Positions 54,815-63,989 of a DNA stretch of 64,000 bases are shown one piece after another. The notes under the pieces are model-generated. The model was not told the origin of the DNA. It did not search any database and saw nothing but the letters and a program-made list of their open reading frames with translations. Location: NCBI RefSeq assembly GCF_008064635.1, contig NZ_VRYZ01000001.1, positions 744,001 to 808,000 of the forward strand, in the 5' to 3' direction. This stretch comes from Parahaliea aestuarii. Lineage in GTDB: Bacteria > Pseudomonadota > Gammaproteobacteria > Pseudomonadales > Halieaceae. How positions within the stretch are numbered: the first letter of the stretch is position 1; each line of letters begins with the position of its first letter. Made by a program: the position numbers and the translations under genes.

Positions 54815-55285
54815 ATGACCACTATCGATATCGGCATCACCGCCAGGGATCGCGAGCAGATTGCAGACGGACTGAAACGCCTGCTGGCCGATTCCTATAC
54901 CCTCTACCTGCAAACCCACAACTTCCACTGGAATGTGACCGGCCCTAAGTTCCGCGAATTGCACCTGATGTTTGAAGAGCACTACACGGAGCTGGCCACC
55001 GCGGTGGATGAGATCGCCGAGCGCATCCGCACGCTGGATGTGCCGGCACCGGGGACTTACAAGGAGTTTTCCCGTCTCAGTGCCATCGATGAGGTGGAGG
55101 GCGTGCCGGCGGCGGAAGTCATGGTGGATCTGCTGACCCGCGGCCATGAGCAGGTGGTGAAGACCTGCCGCGATGTGCTCAAGCTGGCCCAGGACGGCGA
55201 CGACGAATCTACCGCGGCGCTGGTGTCGGACCGCATGCGCATTCACGAAAAAACCGCGTGGATGCTGCGTGCGCTGAACCAGTAG
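54815..55285 (+). CDS. dps: Dps/ferritin-like DNA-protection protein
   Basis: 156 aa. The ferroxidase ligands are visible in [18 protein letters not shown] and [21 protein letters not shown]. The ATG at 54815 follows AAAGGAG. The upstream gap 54564-54814 shows no other gene. A hairpin ends the gene. Confidence 0.95.
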   Translation: MTTIDIGITARDREQIADGLKRLLADSYTLYLQTHNFHWNVTGPKFRELHLMFEEHYTELATAVDEIAERIRTLDVPAPGTYKEFSRLSAIDEVEGVPAAEVMVDLLTRGHEQVVKTCRDVLKLAQDGDDESTAALVSDRMRIHEKTAWMLRALNQ

Positions 55286-55298
55286 GCGCCTGGAAGTG

Positions 55299-55328
55299 CC
55301 GCCCCGGCCACCTGTGGTGTCGGGGCGG
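55299..55328. terminator. Hairpin after dps
   Basis: CCGCCCCG pairs with CGGGGCGG across a 14-base loop that can itself fold. It separates convergent dps and the phosphatase gene. No T-run. Confidence 0.6.
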
Positions 55329-55350
55329 TTACCGTGCGCTCCCGGCGACT

Positions 55351-56247
55351 TTATTGCAGGAGGCTGGCCTGCAGGGTGAGCACGTCTGACTCGCTGAGTT
55401 CCAGGCCTTCGCGCACATAGGTATCGAAATCGCCCCAGTGCTCATCGATGCTGGCGAAGGCCGCTTCGATCCAGGGCCGTTGTACCCCCATCATGATGGC
55501 GATCTGCTGCGCTGCCTCCTCACCCTTGAACAGGCGCGCCAGCATCAGGTCGCGGCTGTGAGCCTCAAGCGAGATACTGTCGCTGAGCAGGTAGTCCCGA
55601 ATGATGGTTTCCCGCGGCACACCCAGAATCTCCAACAGGATGGCGGCGGCAAAGCCGGTGCGGTCCTTGCCCGCGGTGCAGTGCCACAGCACCGGTTCGC
55701 CCCCGGCGTCGCGCACGGCGTGGATAAACTGACGGAACTGGGGGGTGAACTCGAAGGCGAATTGCCGGTTGGCCCGGGTCATCAGGGCGCCGGGGTCAAA
55801 GCCCTCGAAGTTGCCGCTTTCGAAGCGCTCCTTGATTTCCTGGACCATGGCCGAGTTGCCATCGTCCAGGGTGGGAATACTGATTACGTCAAATGCGGGA
55901 TTCTGCGGCAGGCGGTCGGGTGCCGCGTCTTTCTCGAGCTGGGAGCGGAAGTCGATCAGGGTCTGCAATTGCAGGCGCTGTAGTTGTTCCAGGTCGAAGC
56001 GGCTGGCCTCTGACAGGTCGCCGGCGCGATACAGGGCGCCCCAGCGCAACTGGCGGCCGTCCGCGGTGCGGTAGCCGCCGAGATCGCGGAAGTTATCGAT
56101 GCCCTCGAACGCCAGCAGGCGGTGCTCTGTCCGTTCTGCGGCAGGCAGTTCGGCGGGCAGGGCCAATGGAGCCGGCGGGATAAACTGGATTGTGGCGATA
56201 ACGCCAATGGCGGCGGCAAGCGCCCATTTCCAAAGGCCTGGTTTCAC
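55351..56247 (-). CDS. Tyrosine phosphatase, MptpB-like, membrane-anchored or secreted
   Basis: 298 aa. The N-terminal hydrophobic segment (about 6-25) is a signal or anchor. NFRDLGGY opens the domain and the active site is HCTAGKDRTG with Cys190 and Arg196, the pattern of lipid/protein tyrosine phosphatases such as MptpB. The GTG start is at 56247. Substrate unknown. Not coupled to tonB, which is 135 bases upstream. Confidence 0.88.
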   Translation of the reverse strand: MKPGLWKWALAAAIGVIATIQFIPPAPLALPAELPAAERTEHRLLAFEGIDNFRDLGGYRTADGRQLRWGALYRAGDLSEASRFDLEQLQRLQLQTLIDFRSQLEKDAAPDRLPQNPAFDVISIPTLDDGNSAMVQEIKERFESGNFEGFDPGALMTRANRQFAFEFTPQFRQFIHAVRDAGGEPVLWHCTAGKDRTGFAAAILLEILGVPRETIIRDYLLSDSISLEAHSRDLMLARLFKGEEAAQQIAIMMGVQRPWIEAAFASIDEHWGDFDTYVREGLELSESDVLTLQASLLQ

Positions 56248-56382
56248 AGGGCCCTCCAGGTGAGTGTTTTGCGGCCGGCAAGCTTAGCACCATCCGCGCG
56301 CGCGTCGGACGCCGGCGCGCCACCACCGCCCGCGGGTTTAATTGGCTGGTCTGCAGGTATAGCTGCGGTAAAGGGGAGGGCC

Positions 56383-57000
56383 TCACTGCTCCAGCTGGAA
56401 GGTGATGCGCGTGGTCATGTCGCGCTGGCCATAGGGAATTCCGTCCTGCACCGGGGCCTTGTACTTCCATTTCGCCAGGGTCTGTATGGCGGCGCGTTCG
56501 AACACGCCCTGGGGCTGTGCATCCAGTACCCGGATATTTTCCGTGCGACCACTGGCCGCCACATCAAAGATCAGGTCAACATGCCCTTCAATACCGCGGC
56601 GCAGGGCGGATTGCGGGTAGTCCGGTGCAATGCGAAATACCGGCACGATGGTCGAGGTGCCGGCCCCGGAATCGATGCGGCCCACTGCGGTATCCGGTAT
56701 GAAGCGCGTGGTATCGATGGCTGTGTTTATTGCCACGTCACTCGTGTTGCTGGGCGTTTCCCATTGCGGTGGAGTTTCCGGTTCTGCCGGCTTTTCCGGC
56801 GTTTGTTTCTCTTCCACTTTGGGTGGCTCCGGGCGCTCCATGAACGGGTTGAAATAGGTTCGCTCAACTGCCGGTAATTCCGGTAGGTCGGTGGCGATCA
56901 ATGATTGCATTATTAAAAACAGGGCAGCGGTCACCAGGGCGGCGAGGCCGGCTGCGCCGAGGCGTTGCAGCAGTTGCGGTGCGTAGCTTTGAACATACAT
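56383..57000 (-). CDS. tonB: TonB-family energy transducer
   Basis: 205 aa: one N-terminal membrane helix (about 17-37), a Pro/Glu/Lys-rich spacer (about 55-85) and a TonB_C domain ending FQLEQ with YPQSALRRGIEGHVDL. It lies 111 bases after the BlaR-like gene in the same direction, and no exbB/exbD is nearby. It may serve signalling or antibiotic-related transport rather than general iron uptake (inference). Confidence 0.92.
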   Translation of the reverse strand: MYVQSYAPQLLQRLGAAGLAALVTAALFLIMQSLIATDLPELPAVERTYFNPFMERPEPPKVEEKQTPEKPAEPETPPQWETPSNTSDVAINTAIDTTRFIPDTAVGRIDSGAGTSTIVPVFRIAPDYPQSALRRGIEGHVDLIFDVAASGRTENIRVLDAQPQGVFERAAIQTLAKWKYKAPVQDGIPYGQRDMTTRITFQLEQ

Positions 57001-57111
57001 GGTCGATTCCTCCGGGCAGCGGCTTGTCGCGGGCAGTCCGCCAGCCTCCTGTCGTCAGCGGGATGATGGTTGTGTGATAGGTGTGTTGCAGGTTGGTGTG
57101 GATCGGGTGAG

Positions 57112-58308
57112 TCAGGGGGGACGATCGGAGACCGGTGAGCGTTGCAGATCGAGCTGAATTAGCGGTTCTACTGCCCCGGATGGGAGGGCGTTGTGCAGCG
57201 TGGCAGGCAGTTGCTTTGCCAGCCGATAGTCTGCACGGTTTACCTCCAGCGTCAGGGCTGGCATTTTCGCCGCTGGTGGAATGCGCTCGGGGAGTCGCGC
57301 GAAGGGGAGCGCCGTTGGCGTCGGCCCGGCCAGCAACTGCAGCGTGACCTGTTGTTGAGCGGGGCTGAAAGTGACGCTGCCGTTTATAGACGTCGGGTTG
57401 AGCCCGGCCAGCGGCAGGATCAGGGCGAGGCTCAGCGGGATCAGCCAGGGCCAGCCGGTGGTGCTGTCGGAGTGGTCGAGGCCCGGCGAGCAGATATTGC
57501 GGATGCGCAGTGCCAGGTCCGGTTGCCGGCTGAGGGATACCGCCGCCAGCTGGCGGGGGTGGCGGGCCTGCGCGAGTAGCAGTGCGGCGTAGTCCGGGGG
57601 TGAGTGTCGAGCGGCCAGGACGTGGTTGTCGCAGGCCTGTTCCGATTCCAGTGCGAGCTGGGCGAGGGCCTGGCGCAGGCCTGGTATGGGCCAGTACAGC
57701 ACGCCGGCAATCTGGCCCAGCAGATGGGTCAGCCAGTCGCCGCGGCGGATATGCGCCAGCTCGTGATCCAGTACCATGGCGCGTTCGACTTTGGTCAGGT
57801 GCGAGTAGGCCGGCACCAGGATGACCGGGTGCAGCCAGCCCCAGGTCATCGGGCTATCGACCCTGTCGCTGGTCAGAATGCGCAACCGGGCCGGCAGGGG
57901 ACTATGCCGGCCTGCCAGCAGTGCATACCAGGCGGCGTCCGCCGGACCGGCGGTGACGGTAACGCGCAGCAGCTTCGCCATTTCCCATGCCAGGTGGCTC
58001 GCCCTGGCAGCGGCACCGCCAAGATAGATAAGCAGGACAGTGTCTGCGAGAAGCGAGGCGGGCCCGGTGGCACTGGCCGGCAGCAGGGGAAGCGACCACT
58101 GCGGTGCCCAGGCGCTGAGCACGGGCAGGCCGACCAGACACAGCAGGGTGGCAAAGGGGGCTCGGTGGCGCACTGCCGCGGAGCTCATGCCGAGGTCACT
58201 GGCGAGCAGGGCACCGATGGTCAGGATTAACAGCGCTTTGGCAAACAACAGTGCCAGCCCGCCCGGCGATGGGGTCGAGAAAGCGAGTAACTCGATCCAT
58301 CCGCTCAC
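57112..58308 (-). CDS. BlaR1/MecR1-type M56 sensor peptidase
   Basis: 398 aa. Several N-terminal membrane helices precede the zinc peptidase motif HELAH at 182-186; the third ligand is in LESEQACDNHVLA. Unlike BlaR1 it lacks a penicillin-binding sensor domain, having only about 90 residues after the last helix. It would cleave or inactivate the adjacent BlaI repressor. GTG start. Confidence 0.9.
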   Translation of the reverse strand: MSGWIELLAFSTPSPGGLALLFAKALLILTIGALLASDLGMSSAAVRHRAPFATLLCLVGLPVLSAWAPQWSLPLLPASATGPASLLADTVLLIYLGGAAARASHLAWEMAKLLRVTVTAGPADAAWYALLAGRHSPLPARLRILTSDRVDSPMTWGWLHPVILVPAYSHLTKVERAMVLDHELAHIRRGDWLTHLLGQIAGVLYWPIPGLRQALAQLALESEQACDNHVLAARHSPPDYAALLLAQARHPRQLAAVSLSRQPDLALRIRNICSPGLDHSDSTTGWPWLIPLSLALILPLAGLNPTSINGSVTFSPAQQQVTLQLLAGPTPTALPFARLPERIPPAAKMPALTLEVNRADYRLAKQLPATLHNALPSGAVEPLIQLDLQRSPVSDRPP

Positions 58309-58314
58309 GGGTAG

Positions 58315-58704
58315 CTACTCGCGCCGGCGGGCGCGTTCGCGCTCGATAAGGGCGGCGAGTTCGTCCAGTTCTTCGTCCGCCAGATCGTCGGCTCCCAGCC
58401 CCAGCAGAGCGTTGGCCGCACTGTGGGTGGAGCCGCCAAAGAAGGTTTTTACCAGACGCCTCAGGGCCCCCTGGCGGGCGCTGGTGAGGGGCTGCGCCGG
58501 TGCATAGATATAGCGCGAGCCCTCCTGCTGGAAGGTGACCTGGCCTTTGTCGACCAGGATGGCGAGCAGAGCGCGCACGGCGGAGTAGCTGGGGGCGCTG
58601 GGGAGGGCGGCGTGGATGTCGCGCGCCGAGGCGCGACCGAGTTCGTACAGCAGGTCCATGATCTGCCGTTCCCTGCGACTGAGTTGTTGACCGCCCTGGG
58701 CCAT
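58315..58704 (-). CDS. BlaI/MecI/CopY-type repressor
   Basis: 129 aa winged-helix repressor; LSRRERQIMDLLYELGRASARDIHAAL is the DNA-binding part (split here by position, about 9-35). A tandem palindromic operator lies 9-44 bases upstream, so it is autoregulated. It is followed after 6 bases by the sensor peptidase. Confidence 0.93.
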   Translation of the reverse strand: MAQGGQQLSRRERQIMDLLYELGRASARDIHAALPSAPSYSAVRALLAILVDKGQVTFQQEGSRYIYAPAQPLTSARQGALRRLVKTFFGGSTHSAANALLGLGADDLADEELDELAALIERERARRRE

Positions 58705-58713
58705 CTTTGCTCC

Positions 58714-58748
58714 TGCTAATTTATTAGCATACTGCTAATAAATTAGCA
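58714..58748. promoter_or_regulatory. Tandem BlaI operators
   Basis: Two 16-base palindromes TGCTAATTTATTAGCA (58714-58729) and TGCTAATAAATTAGCA (58733-58748), with half-sites TGCTAAT/ATTAGCA, spaced 19 bases centre to centre. They lie just upstream of the repressor gene. Confidence 0.85.
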
Positions 58749-58886
58749 CCTTCGGCGTGCATGTCAAGGCCGCTGAATGCCAGGCATCGCATCCGCGCCT
58801 GCAAAGGCGACAGGGGGGATAGCGCAGGTGTGGCAGCAAGTGGTGAGCAGGGATGGCGGGTACAGGGTACCCGCCGGGTAAGAGCG

Positions 58887-59246
58887 TTAACCCGGGATGG
58901 CGTTTTCCGGGCCCCAGTAGGCGCGCATTGAAACCACCTTGCCGGCGTCGTTGAACTCGAACACGTCGATCACGTCCATCTTCATGCCGGGCAGGATGAC
59001 CTGGAAGGGGAAGGCCACGGCATTGCCGGCGCAGCGCGGGGTGCCGCTGAGGGCCAGCTTGGCGCCGGCGCCCAGGGCGCCTTCATAAAAGGCGCAAATG
59101 GCTTCAATACCGCGGTGGGGATCGGTGCCCACCGGATCTTCCACCACGGCGTCGTCGGCGTAGAGCGCGCGAATCATGCCGAGATCGGCCTTTTCAAAGG
59201 CCTCGATATAGCGATCGACGGCGGCCAGTTTGTCGGCTGTTTCCAT
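58887..59246 (-). CDS. ksi: Ketosteroid isomerase-like protein (SnoaL/NTF2 fold)
   Basis: 119 aa. The three catalytic residues of Comamonas ketosteroid isomerase are present at matching places: Tyr13 (DRYIEAF), Asp37 (VVEDPVGTDP) and Asp94 (VIDVFEF). The sequence also shares KVVSMRA near the C-terminus with that enzyme. It would move the C5=C6 double bond to C4=C5 in 3-oxosteroids. It follows two acyl-CoA dehydrogenase genes in the same direction. Confidence 0.88.
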   Translation of the reverse strand: METADKLAAVDRYIEAFEKADLGMIRALYADDAVVEDPVGTDPHRGIEAICAFYEGALGAGAKLALSGTPRCAGNAVAFPFQVILPGMKMDVIDVFEFNDAGKVVSMRAYWGPENAIPG

Positions 59247-59296
59247 TGCTGCTTCCTCTTATTGTTGCGGTTGTGGTTGATGGATTGTGCGCGGCC

Positions 59297-60436
59297 TCAG
59301 TAGCCGCACAGGCTGGCGTAGCGGTCCTTGTGGAAACCGGTGTCGCCGAGAATCTGCATCGCCGCGCGGGCCCGCTTCAGGAAGAAGCCGATTTCCAGTT
59401 CGTCAGTGACACCGATCCCGCCGTGCATCTGCACCGCTTCATTGGTCACCCGTTTGGCCAGTTCGTTCAGTTTGGCCTTGGCCAGGCTGGCCATCAGCGG
59501 CAGTTGTTCAGGTTGCTCGTCCACCGCGGACAGCGCCTGCAGTACCACCGACTGGCACAGTTCCAGCTCTACCTGAATCTGGGCCGCGCGGTGCTGAAGG
59601 GCCTGGAAACTGCCGATCAGGGCGCCGAACTGTTTGCGCTCCTTGAGGTAGGCCACGGTGCGCTCGAAGCTTTCCTTTGCCAGGCCCAGCATCTCTGCCG
59701 CCATGGCCACCCGGCCGCGGTCGAGTACCTGTTCCAGCACCGGCCATGCGGCGCCGGTCTCGCCAATCACGGCATCGGCGGGCACATTGACCTGCTCGAA
59801 GCGGATATTGGCGGCGTTGCGGCTGTCGGCCATGATCGTGCGCTGCACCGTGACGCCCGCGGCATCGCGGGGCACCAGCACCAGGCTGAGGCCTTCGCGG
59901 CTGTCGGATTCTCCACGGCTGCGCGCGACGACGAGGAGCTGGTCGGCGCTGTGGCCATCGAGAACGAAGCACTTGCTGCCGTTCAGTGTATAGCCGTCAG
60001 CGGCGGGGGTGAGGGTGGTTTCGATGTGGTGGGGGCGATGGTGGGGGCCTTCTTCCAGGGCCAGCGCGGTGGTCATTTCGCCGGCGGCGATGGCCGGCAG
60101 CCACTGCTCCTTCTGGGCTTCGTCGCCACCCAGCAGAATGGCGGAGGCGCCCAGTACCGCGCTGGCAAACAGCGGGGAGGCGGTGAGGGTGCGCCCGCTT
60201 TCCTCAATCACCAGGCCGAGGCCGGCGAAGCCGAACTCCAGGCCGCCGTAGGCTTCGGGCAGGGTAATGCTGGCCCAGCCCAGCTCACACATGTCCCGCC
60301 ACAGGGCCGGGTCGTAGCCGGTGTCGTCGCGGGTATCGCGCAGTTTGCGCAGGGCTTCCACCGGGGCGCGCCGGGACAGGAAATCCCGCGCGGTGTCCTG
60401 CAGCAGGCGCTGCTCTTCATTCAATACCAATGCCAT
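59297..60436 (-). CDS. Acyl-CoA dehydrogenase (379 aa)
   Basis: 379-aa flavoprotein; N domain with SITLPEAYGGLEFGF, middle domain LALEEGP, C domain with QMHGGIGVTDELEIGFFLKR and the closing DTGFHKDRYASLCGY typical of one half of heteromeric steroid-type dehydrogenases. It is the second gene after its 395-aa partner (19 bases apart), suggesting a two-subunit enzyme. Substrate not readable. Confidence 0.88.
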   Translation of the reverse strand: MALVLNEEQRLLQDTARDFLSRRAPVEALRKLRDTRDDTGYDPALWRDMCELGWASITLPEAYGGLEFGFAGLGLVIEESGRTLTASPLFASAVLGASAILLGGDEAQKEQWLPAIAAGEMTTALALEEGPHHRPHHIETTLTPAADGYTLNGSKCFVLDGHSADQLLVVARSRGESDSREGLSLVLVPRDAAGVTVQRTIMADSRNAANIRFEQVNVPADAVIGETGAAWPVLEQVLDRGRVAMAAEMLGLAKESFERTVAYLKERKQFGALIGSFQALQHRAAQIQVELELCQSVVLQALSAVDEQPEQLPLMASLAKAKLNELAKRVTNEAVQMHGGIGVTDELEIGFFLKRARAAMQILGDTGFHKDRYASLCGY

Positions 60437-60455
60437 GATGTTTCCTTGCGCGCCC

Positions 60456-61643
60456 TCAGGACTGGGGGAGTTGTAGTACGTTTTTCGCGATCACGTTGAG
60501 CTGCACTTCGGAGGTGCCGCCGGCGATGGTCATCGCCTTGGACATGGCCCACAGCCGCAGGGTGTCCAGCTCCGAGGCGCTGAAGCCCTCGCCTTCCCAG
60601 CCCAGGCCGCGACTGCCCATGATCGCCAGCAGTAACTCGCTCTTGATCTTTTCCGCCTCGGTGCCGGCGTATTTCATCACCAGTGGCGCGGCGCTCTGCA
60701 CTTTTGCGGCGCGCTCTTCGAAGGTGCGGAAGTGGGTCAGGGCGATGGCCTGCATCTGCATTTCGTAGTCGACCAGATCCGAGCGCAGTTGGGCGTCGGC
60801 GATTTTACCGTCCCTGAATGCCAGGTACTCGCGCGCGGCCACTGTGGGCGGTACCTGTTCGCGGGGCGAGTCGCTGCCCATCTCGGACATCAGCTTGCGC
60901 TCGTGCACCAGCAGGGCCTTGGCGATGGACCAGCCCTTGTTCAGCTCGCCCACCAGGTTTTCCTTGGGCACCTTCACATTGTCGAAGAAGGTCTGGCAGA
61001 ACTCGGACTCGCCGCTGATCAGTTCGATCGGGGTAACGCTGACCCCCGGTGACGCCATATCGATCAACAGGAAGCTGATGCCCTCCTGCTTCTTGGCCAC
61101 GGGGTCAGTGCGCACCAGGCAGAAAATCCAGTCGGACTTGTCGGCGTTGGTGGTCCAGATCTTGGAGCCGTTGACCAGGTAGTGGTCGCCCATGTCCTCG
61201 GCCCGGGTCTGCAGGCTGGCGAGGTCGGAGCCGGACCCGGGCTCGGAATAGCCCTGGCACCAGCGGATCTCGCCGTTGACGATAGCGCGGATGTGCTCCT
61301 GTTTCTGGGCTTCGTTACCGTATTCCAGCAGGGCCGGCCCGAGCATCCAGATGCCGAGACTGTACAGCGGCGTGCGCGCGCGGATACGTTTCATCTCCTC
61401 CTTCAGGATGCGCGCCTCCTGCGGGTCGAGGCCGCCACCGCCGTAGGCCTGCGGCCACTCCGGCGCAGTCCAGCCGCGCTCGCGCATGCGCTCAAACCAG
61501 AGGCGTGCGTCTTCGCTGGCGAACTGGCCCCGGCGTCCGCCCCAGTATTGTTCTTCGGGGCTGGCCAGGCTGCGCTGGCTCTCGGGGCAGTTGTCCTGCA
61601 GCCACTGCCGCACTTCGGTGCGGAAGGTTTCCAGTTGCTCCAC
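60456..61643 (-). CDS. Acyl-CoA dehydrogenase (395 aa), likely partner of the downstream one
   Basis: 395 aa from the GTG at 61643, which has AGGAG 11 bases upstream; longer frames run into the divergent promoter. Landmarks are GYSEPGSGSDLASLQTRAED, NGSKIWTTNADKSDW and the C-terminal MTIAGGTSEVQLNVIAKNVL. It heads the operon with the 379-aa dehydrogenase and the isomerase. Divergent from the SDR gene. Confidence 0.88.
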   Translation of the reverse strand: MEQLETFRTEVRQWLQDNCPESQRSLASPEEQYWGGRRGQFASEDARLWFERMRERGWTAPEWPQAYGGGGLDPQEARILKEEMKRIRARTPLYSLGIWMLGPALLEYGNEAQKQEHIRAIVNGEIRWCQGYSEPGSGSDLASLQTRAEDMGDHYLVNGSKIWTTNADKSDWIFCLVRTDPVAKKQEGISFLLIDMASPGVSVTPIELISGESEFCQTFFDNVKVPKENLVGELNKGWSIAKALLVHERKLMSEMGSDSPREQVPPTVAAREYLAFRDGKIADAQLRSDLVDYEMQMQAIALTHFRTFEERAAKVQSAAPLVMKYAGTEAEKIKSELLLAIMGSRGLGWEGEGFSASELDTLRLWAMSKAMTIAGGTSEVQLNVIAKNVLQLPQS

Positions 61644-61881
61644 GGTTGCGATATCTCCTGTGGTGGGCAAAACGTAATGGGCCAGCATAGCGGCCGGGGC
61701 GAGCGAGGCAATGACCATAGCAGTCACCCGCGCTGACAATACAGCACCCCCGCTCGCCGGCTGGCCACTCCCCGCCGCGCGGTACAGTGCCGCGAACCGG
61801 GCCACGTTGACCTGTCCTGCCGCCGCGGCCATGCTGGCGACGCCACAATTGCTTTCGTTGATAACAACAAGGAGCGCAACG

Positions 61882-62631
61882 ATGCGTCGATTTGAAAACA
61901 AGGTAGTGCTGGTGACGGGTGCCGGCAGCGGGATTGGCCAGGGCAGTGCCCTGCGCATTGCCGCCGAGGGCGGCAGCCTGTTCTGTGTGGACCTGGATCA
62001 GGCGAGCGCCGAGGGCACCGCCCAGCAGATACGTGACGCCGGCGGCGAGGCCACGGCCCACGCCTGCGATGTCAGTAACGAGCAGCAGGTGATCGATTGC
62101 GTGGCCGCCTGTGTCGCGCACTACGGCAGCCTCTATGCAGTGATCAACATGGCGGGCATCCTGCGCTTCGATGACACCCGCGAGATCGAGCTCGGCAAGT
62201 GGCAGAAAGTGCTGGACGTCAATGTCACCGGTACCATGCTGTTCTGTCGCGAAGCCCTGCCGCACCTGATCGACAGCGGCGGCAGTATTGTTAACGCGGC
62301 TTCCACGGCGGCGCTCGCCGGCCTGCCCTGCGGGACCGCCTACTCCGCCAGCAAGGGCGCGGTGCTGGCCATGACCCGCAGCATCGCCATCGACTTCGCC
62401 AAGCAGGGGGTGCGGGCCAACTGCGTGTGTCCCGGCGATATCAACTCCGGCATGACCGAAGGTATCGAATGGCCTGCCACCATGGACTTCGACCTGATGC
62501 CGCGCATCGTATCGATCAGCGGTGCGAAGGGGCCGGAGGCCATCAGCGGGGTGATCGCCATGCTGGCTTCGGAGGACGCCATCCACATTACCGGTGAAGA
62601 CATCCGGGTGGATGGCGGGACCCTGTCCTGA
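61882..62631 (+). CDS. Short-chain dehydrogenase/reductase
   Basis: 249 aa classical SDR. Cofactor motif TGAGSGIG at 12-19; NMAGIL; catalytic Ser in NAASTAALAG and YSASK. The Asp following beta-2 (CVDLDQ) points to NAD. It stands back to back with the dehydrogenase/isomerase operon and could act on the same hydroxyl-steroid or acyl substrates (inference). ATG with AAGGAG. Confidence 0.92.
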   Translation: MRRFENKVVLVTGAGSGIGQGSALRIAAEGGSLFCVDLDQASAEGTAQQIRDAGGEATAHACDVSNEQQVIDCVAACVAHYGSLYAVINMAGILRFDDTREIELGKWQKVLDVNVTGTMLFCREALPHLIDSGGSIVNAASTAALAGLPCGTAYSASKGAVLAMTRSIAIDFAKQGVRANCVCPGDINSGMTEGIEWPATMDFDLMPRIVSISGAKGPEAISGVIAMLASEDAIHITGEDIRVDGGTLS

Positions 62632-62688
62632 TGCGAGGCCGGCGAGGGTAGCCGCGGCTGGCTATGCAGGCGGTGCGCCCGGGACGGT

Positions 62689-63792
62689 TCAGTTCTGGGC
62701 GCTCAACTCTACGGTAACTTTGCGCTGGTCGTCGCCGTTGCGCACCTCAACTTCGACTTTGTCGCCGGGGCGGTGCTTTTCCAGCACGCTGAGAAAATCG
62801 TCGTTGGAACGGATCTCGCGCCCGTCGATGGCGGTGATTATGTCCCCCAGGCTGATTTCGCCGCGGCTGTTGCGGAAGGCGCCGCGAATCCCGGCGTTGG
62901 CCGCCGGCATACCGGGGTACACCCGTACCACCGGCAGCCCTTCCATGCGGTAGCGCTGCACCCAGCGATCGCTGGCCAGTTCCAGGCCCATGGCGGGGCG
63001 CTGAATGCGGCCGTAGGCGATCAGTTGCGGCACCACCTCGCGCACCGTGTTCACCGGTATGGCAAAGCCGATGCCCGCACTGGCACCGCTGGGGCTGTAG
63101 ATGGCGGTATTGACGCCGATCAGCTGGCCCAGAGAATTGAGCAGTGGCCCGCCGGAATTACCCGGGTTGATGGCGGCGTCGGTCTGGATCACGCCGCGAA
63201 TGGTGCGATTGCTGGGTGCCTGGATTTCCCGCCCCAGGGCGCTGACCACGCCGGTGGTAAGGGTGGTGTCCAGGCCGAAGGGGTTGCCGATGGCCAGCAC
63301 CTTGCGGCCCACGGTCAGCTCTGAAGAGTCCCCCAGCGGCAGAGTGACCAGATCCGCCGGTGGCTCCTGGATGCGCAGTACCGCCAGGTCCTTCTCGGGG
63401 GCAATGCCGACCACTTCGGCATCGTGTTCACTCTGGTCCTGCAGGGTCACGGTCAGGCGATGGGCGCCGGCAATGACATGGAAGTTGGTGACGATCAGGC
63501 CGTTGTCGTCCCACACGAATCCGGTGCCGGAGCCGCGCGGAATCTCGTGCACATTGAGGGAAAAGAAGTCCCGCCGCAGTGCCTTGTTGGTGACATAGAC
63601 CACTGCCGGACTGGCCCTGGAGAATATCTCGGTGCTGTTCGCCTCGTCCTCGGTGGCAAAGCTGAGGTAGTCCGGGGCGGCGTTGACTGCGCCGGGCACC
63701 GTGACCGCAAGCAGCATGGCGGTCAACAGGCCGAGCTGGCGCAATGGTCGGGCAAACAACAAAAACAGGGTGGGATGTGAACTGTCTGGCAT
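62689..63792 (-). CDS. DegS/DegQ-type periplasmic serine protease
   Basis: 367 aa. An N-terminal hydrophobic helix (about 22-38), a trypsin-like domain with His105, Asp135 and Ser213 (NPGNSGGPLL), and a single C-terminal PDZ domain. One PDZ and an uncleaved-looking anchor suggest a DegS-like regulator of the sigma-E response, but the order is also that of AlgW/DegQ forms. The ATG at 63792 has AAGGAGG at 5 bases; the ATG at 63807 lies just upstream of that site. Confidence 0.92.
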   Translation of the reverse strand: MPDSSHPTLFLLFARPLRQLGLLTAMLLAVTVPGAVNAAPDYLSFATEDEANSTEIFSRASPAVVYVTNKALRRDFFSLNVHEIPRGSGTGFVWDDNGLIVTNFHVIAGAHRLTVTLQDQSEHDAEVVGIAPEKDLAVLRIQEPPADLVTLPLGDSSELTVGRKVLAIGNPFGLDTTLTTGVVSALGREIQAPSNRTIRGVIQTDAAINPGNSGGPLLNSLGQLIGVNTAIYSPSGASAGIGFAIPVNTVREVVPQLIAYGRIQRPAMGLELASDRWVQRYRMEGLPVVRVYPGMPAANAGIRGAFRNSRGEISLGDIITAIDGREIRSNDDFLSVLEKHRPGDKVEVEVRNGDDQRKVTVELSAQN

Positions 63793-63989
63793 CGGGCCTC
63801 CTTGCATACGGCGAGCATATCTCGCCAGTTATGACAGCGCGAGTGTGTACCCGGTTCAACAGAGCAGTCGCGCTTCGCCTTTGCCGGCGCGGTGATTGAG
63901 CGTGCCAGTGGCATTTGCTTAACTCGGCGCGAACCTTGACCTTCAACGGTCACCGTGCGGCGACCGCTAGCAGAACAGGATAAGAGACG

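Noticed and set aside
59246-60499. Plus-strand frame antisense to the 379-aa acyl-CoA dehydrogenase
   Set aside because: Shadow ORF with repetitive Gly/Val/Gln content.
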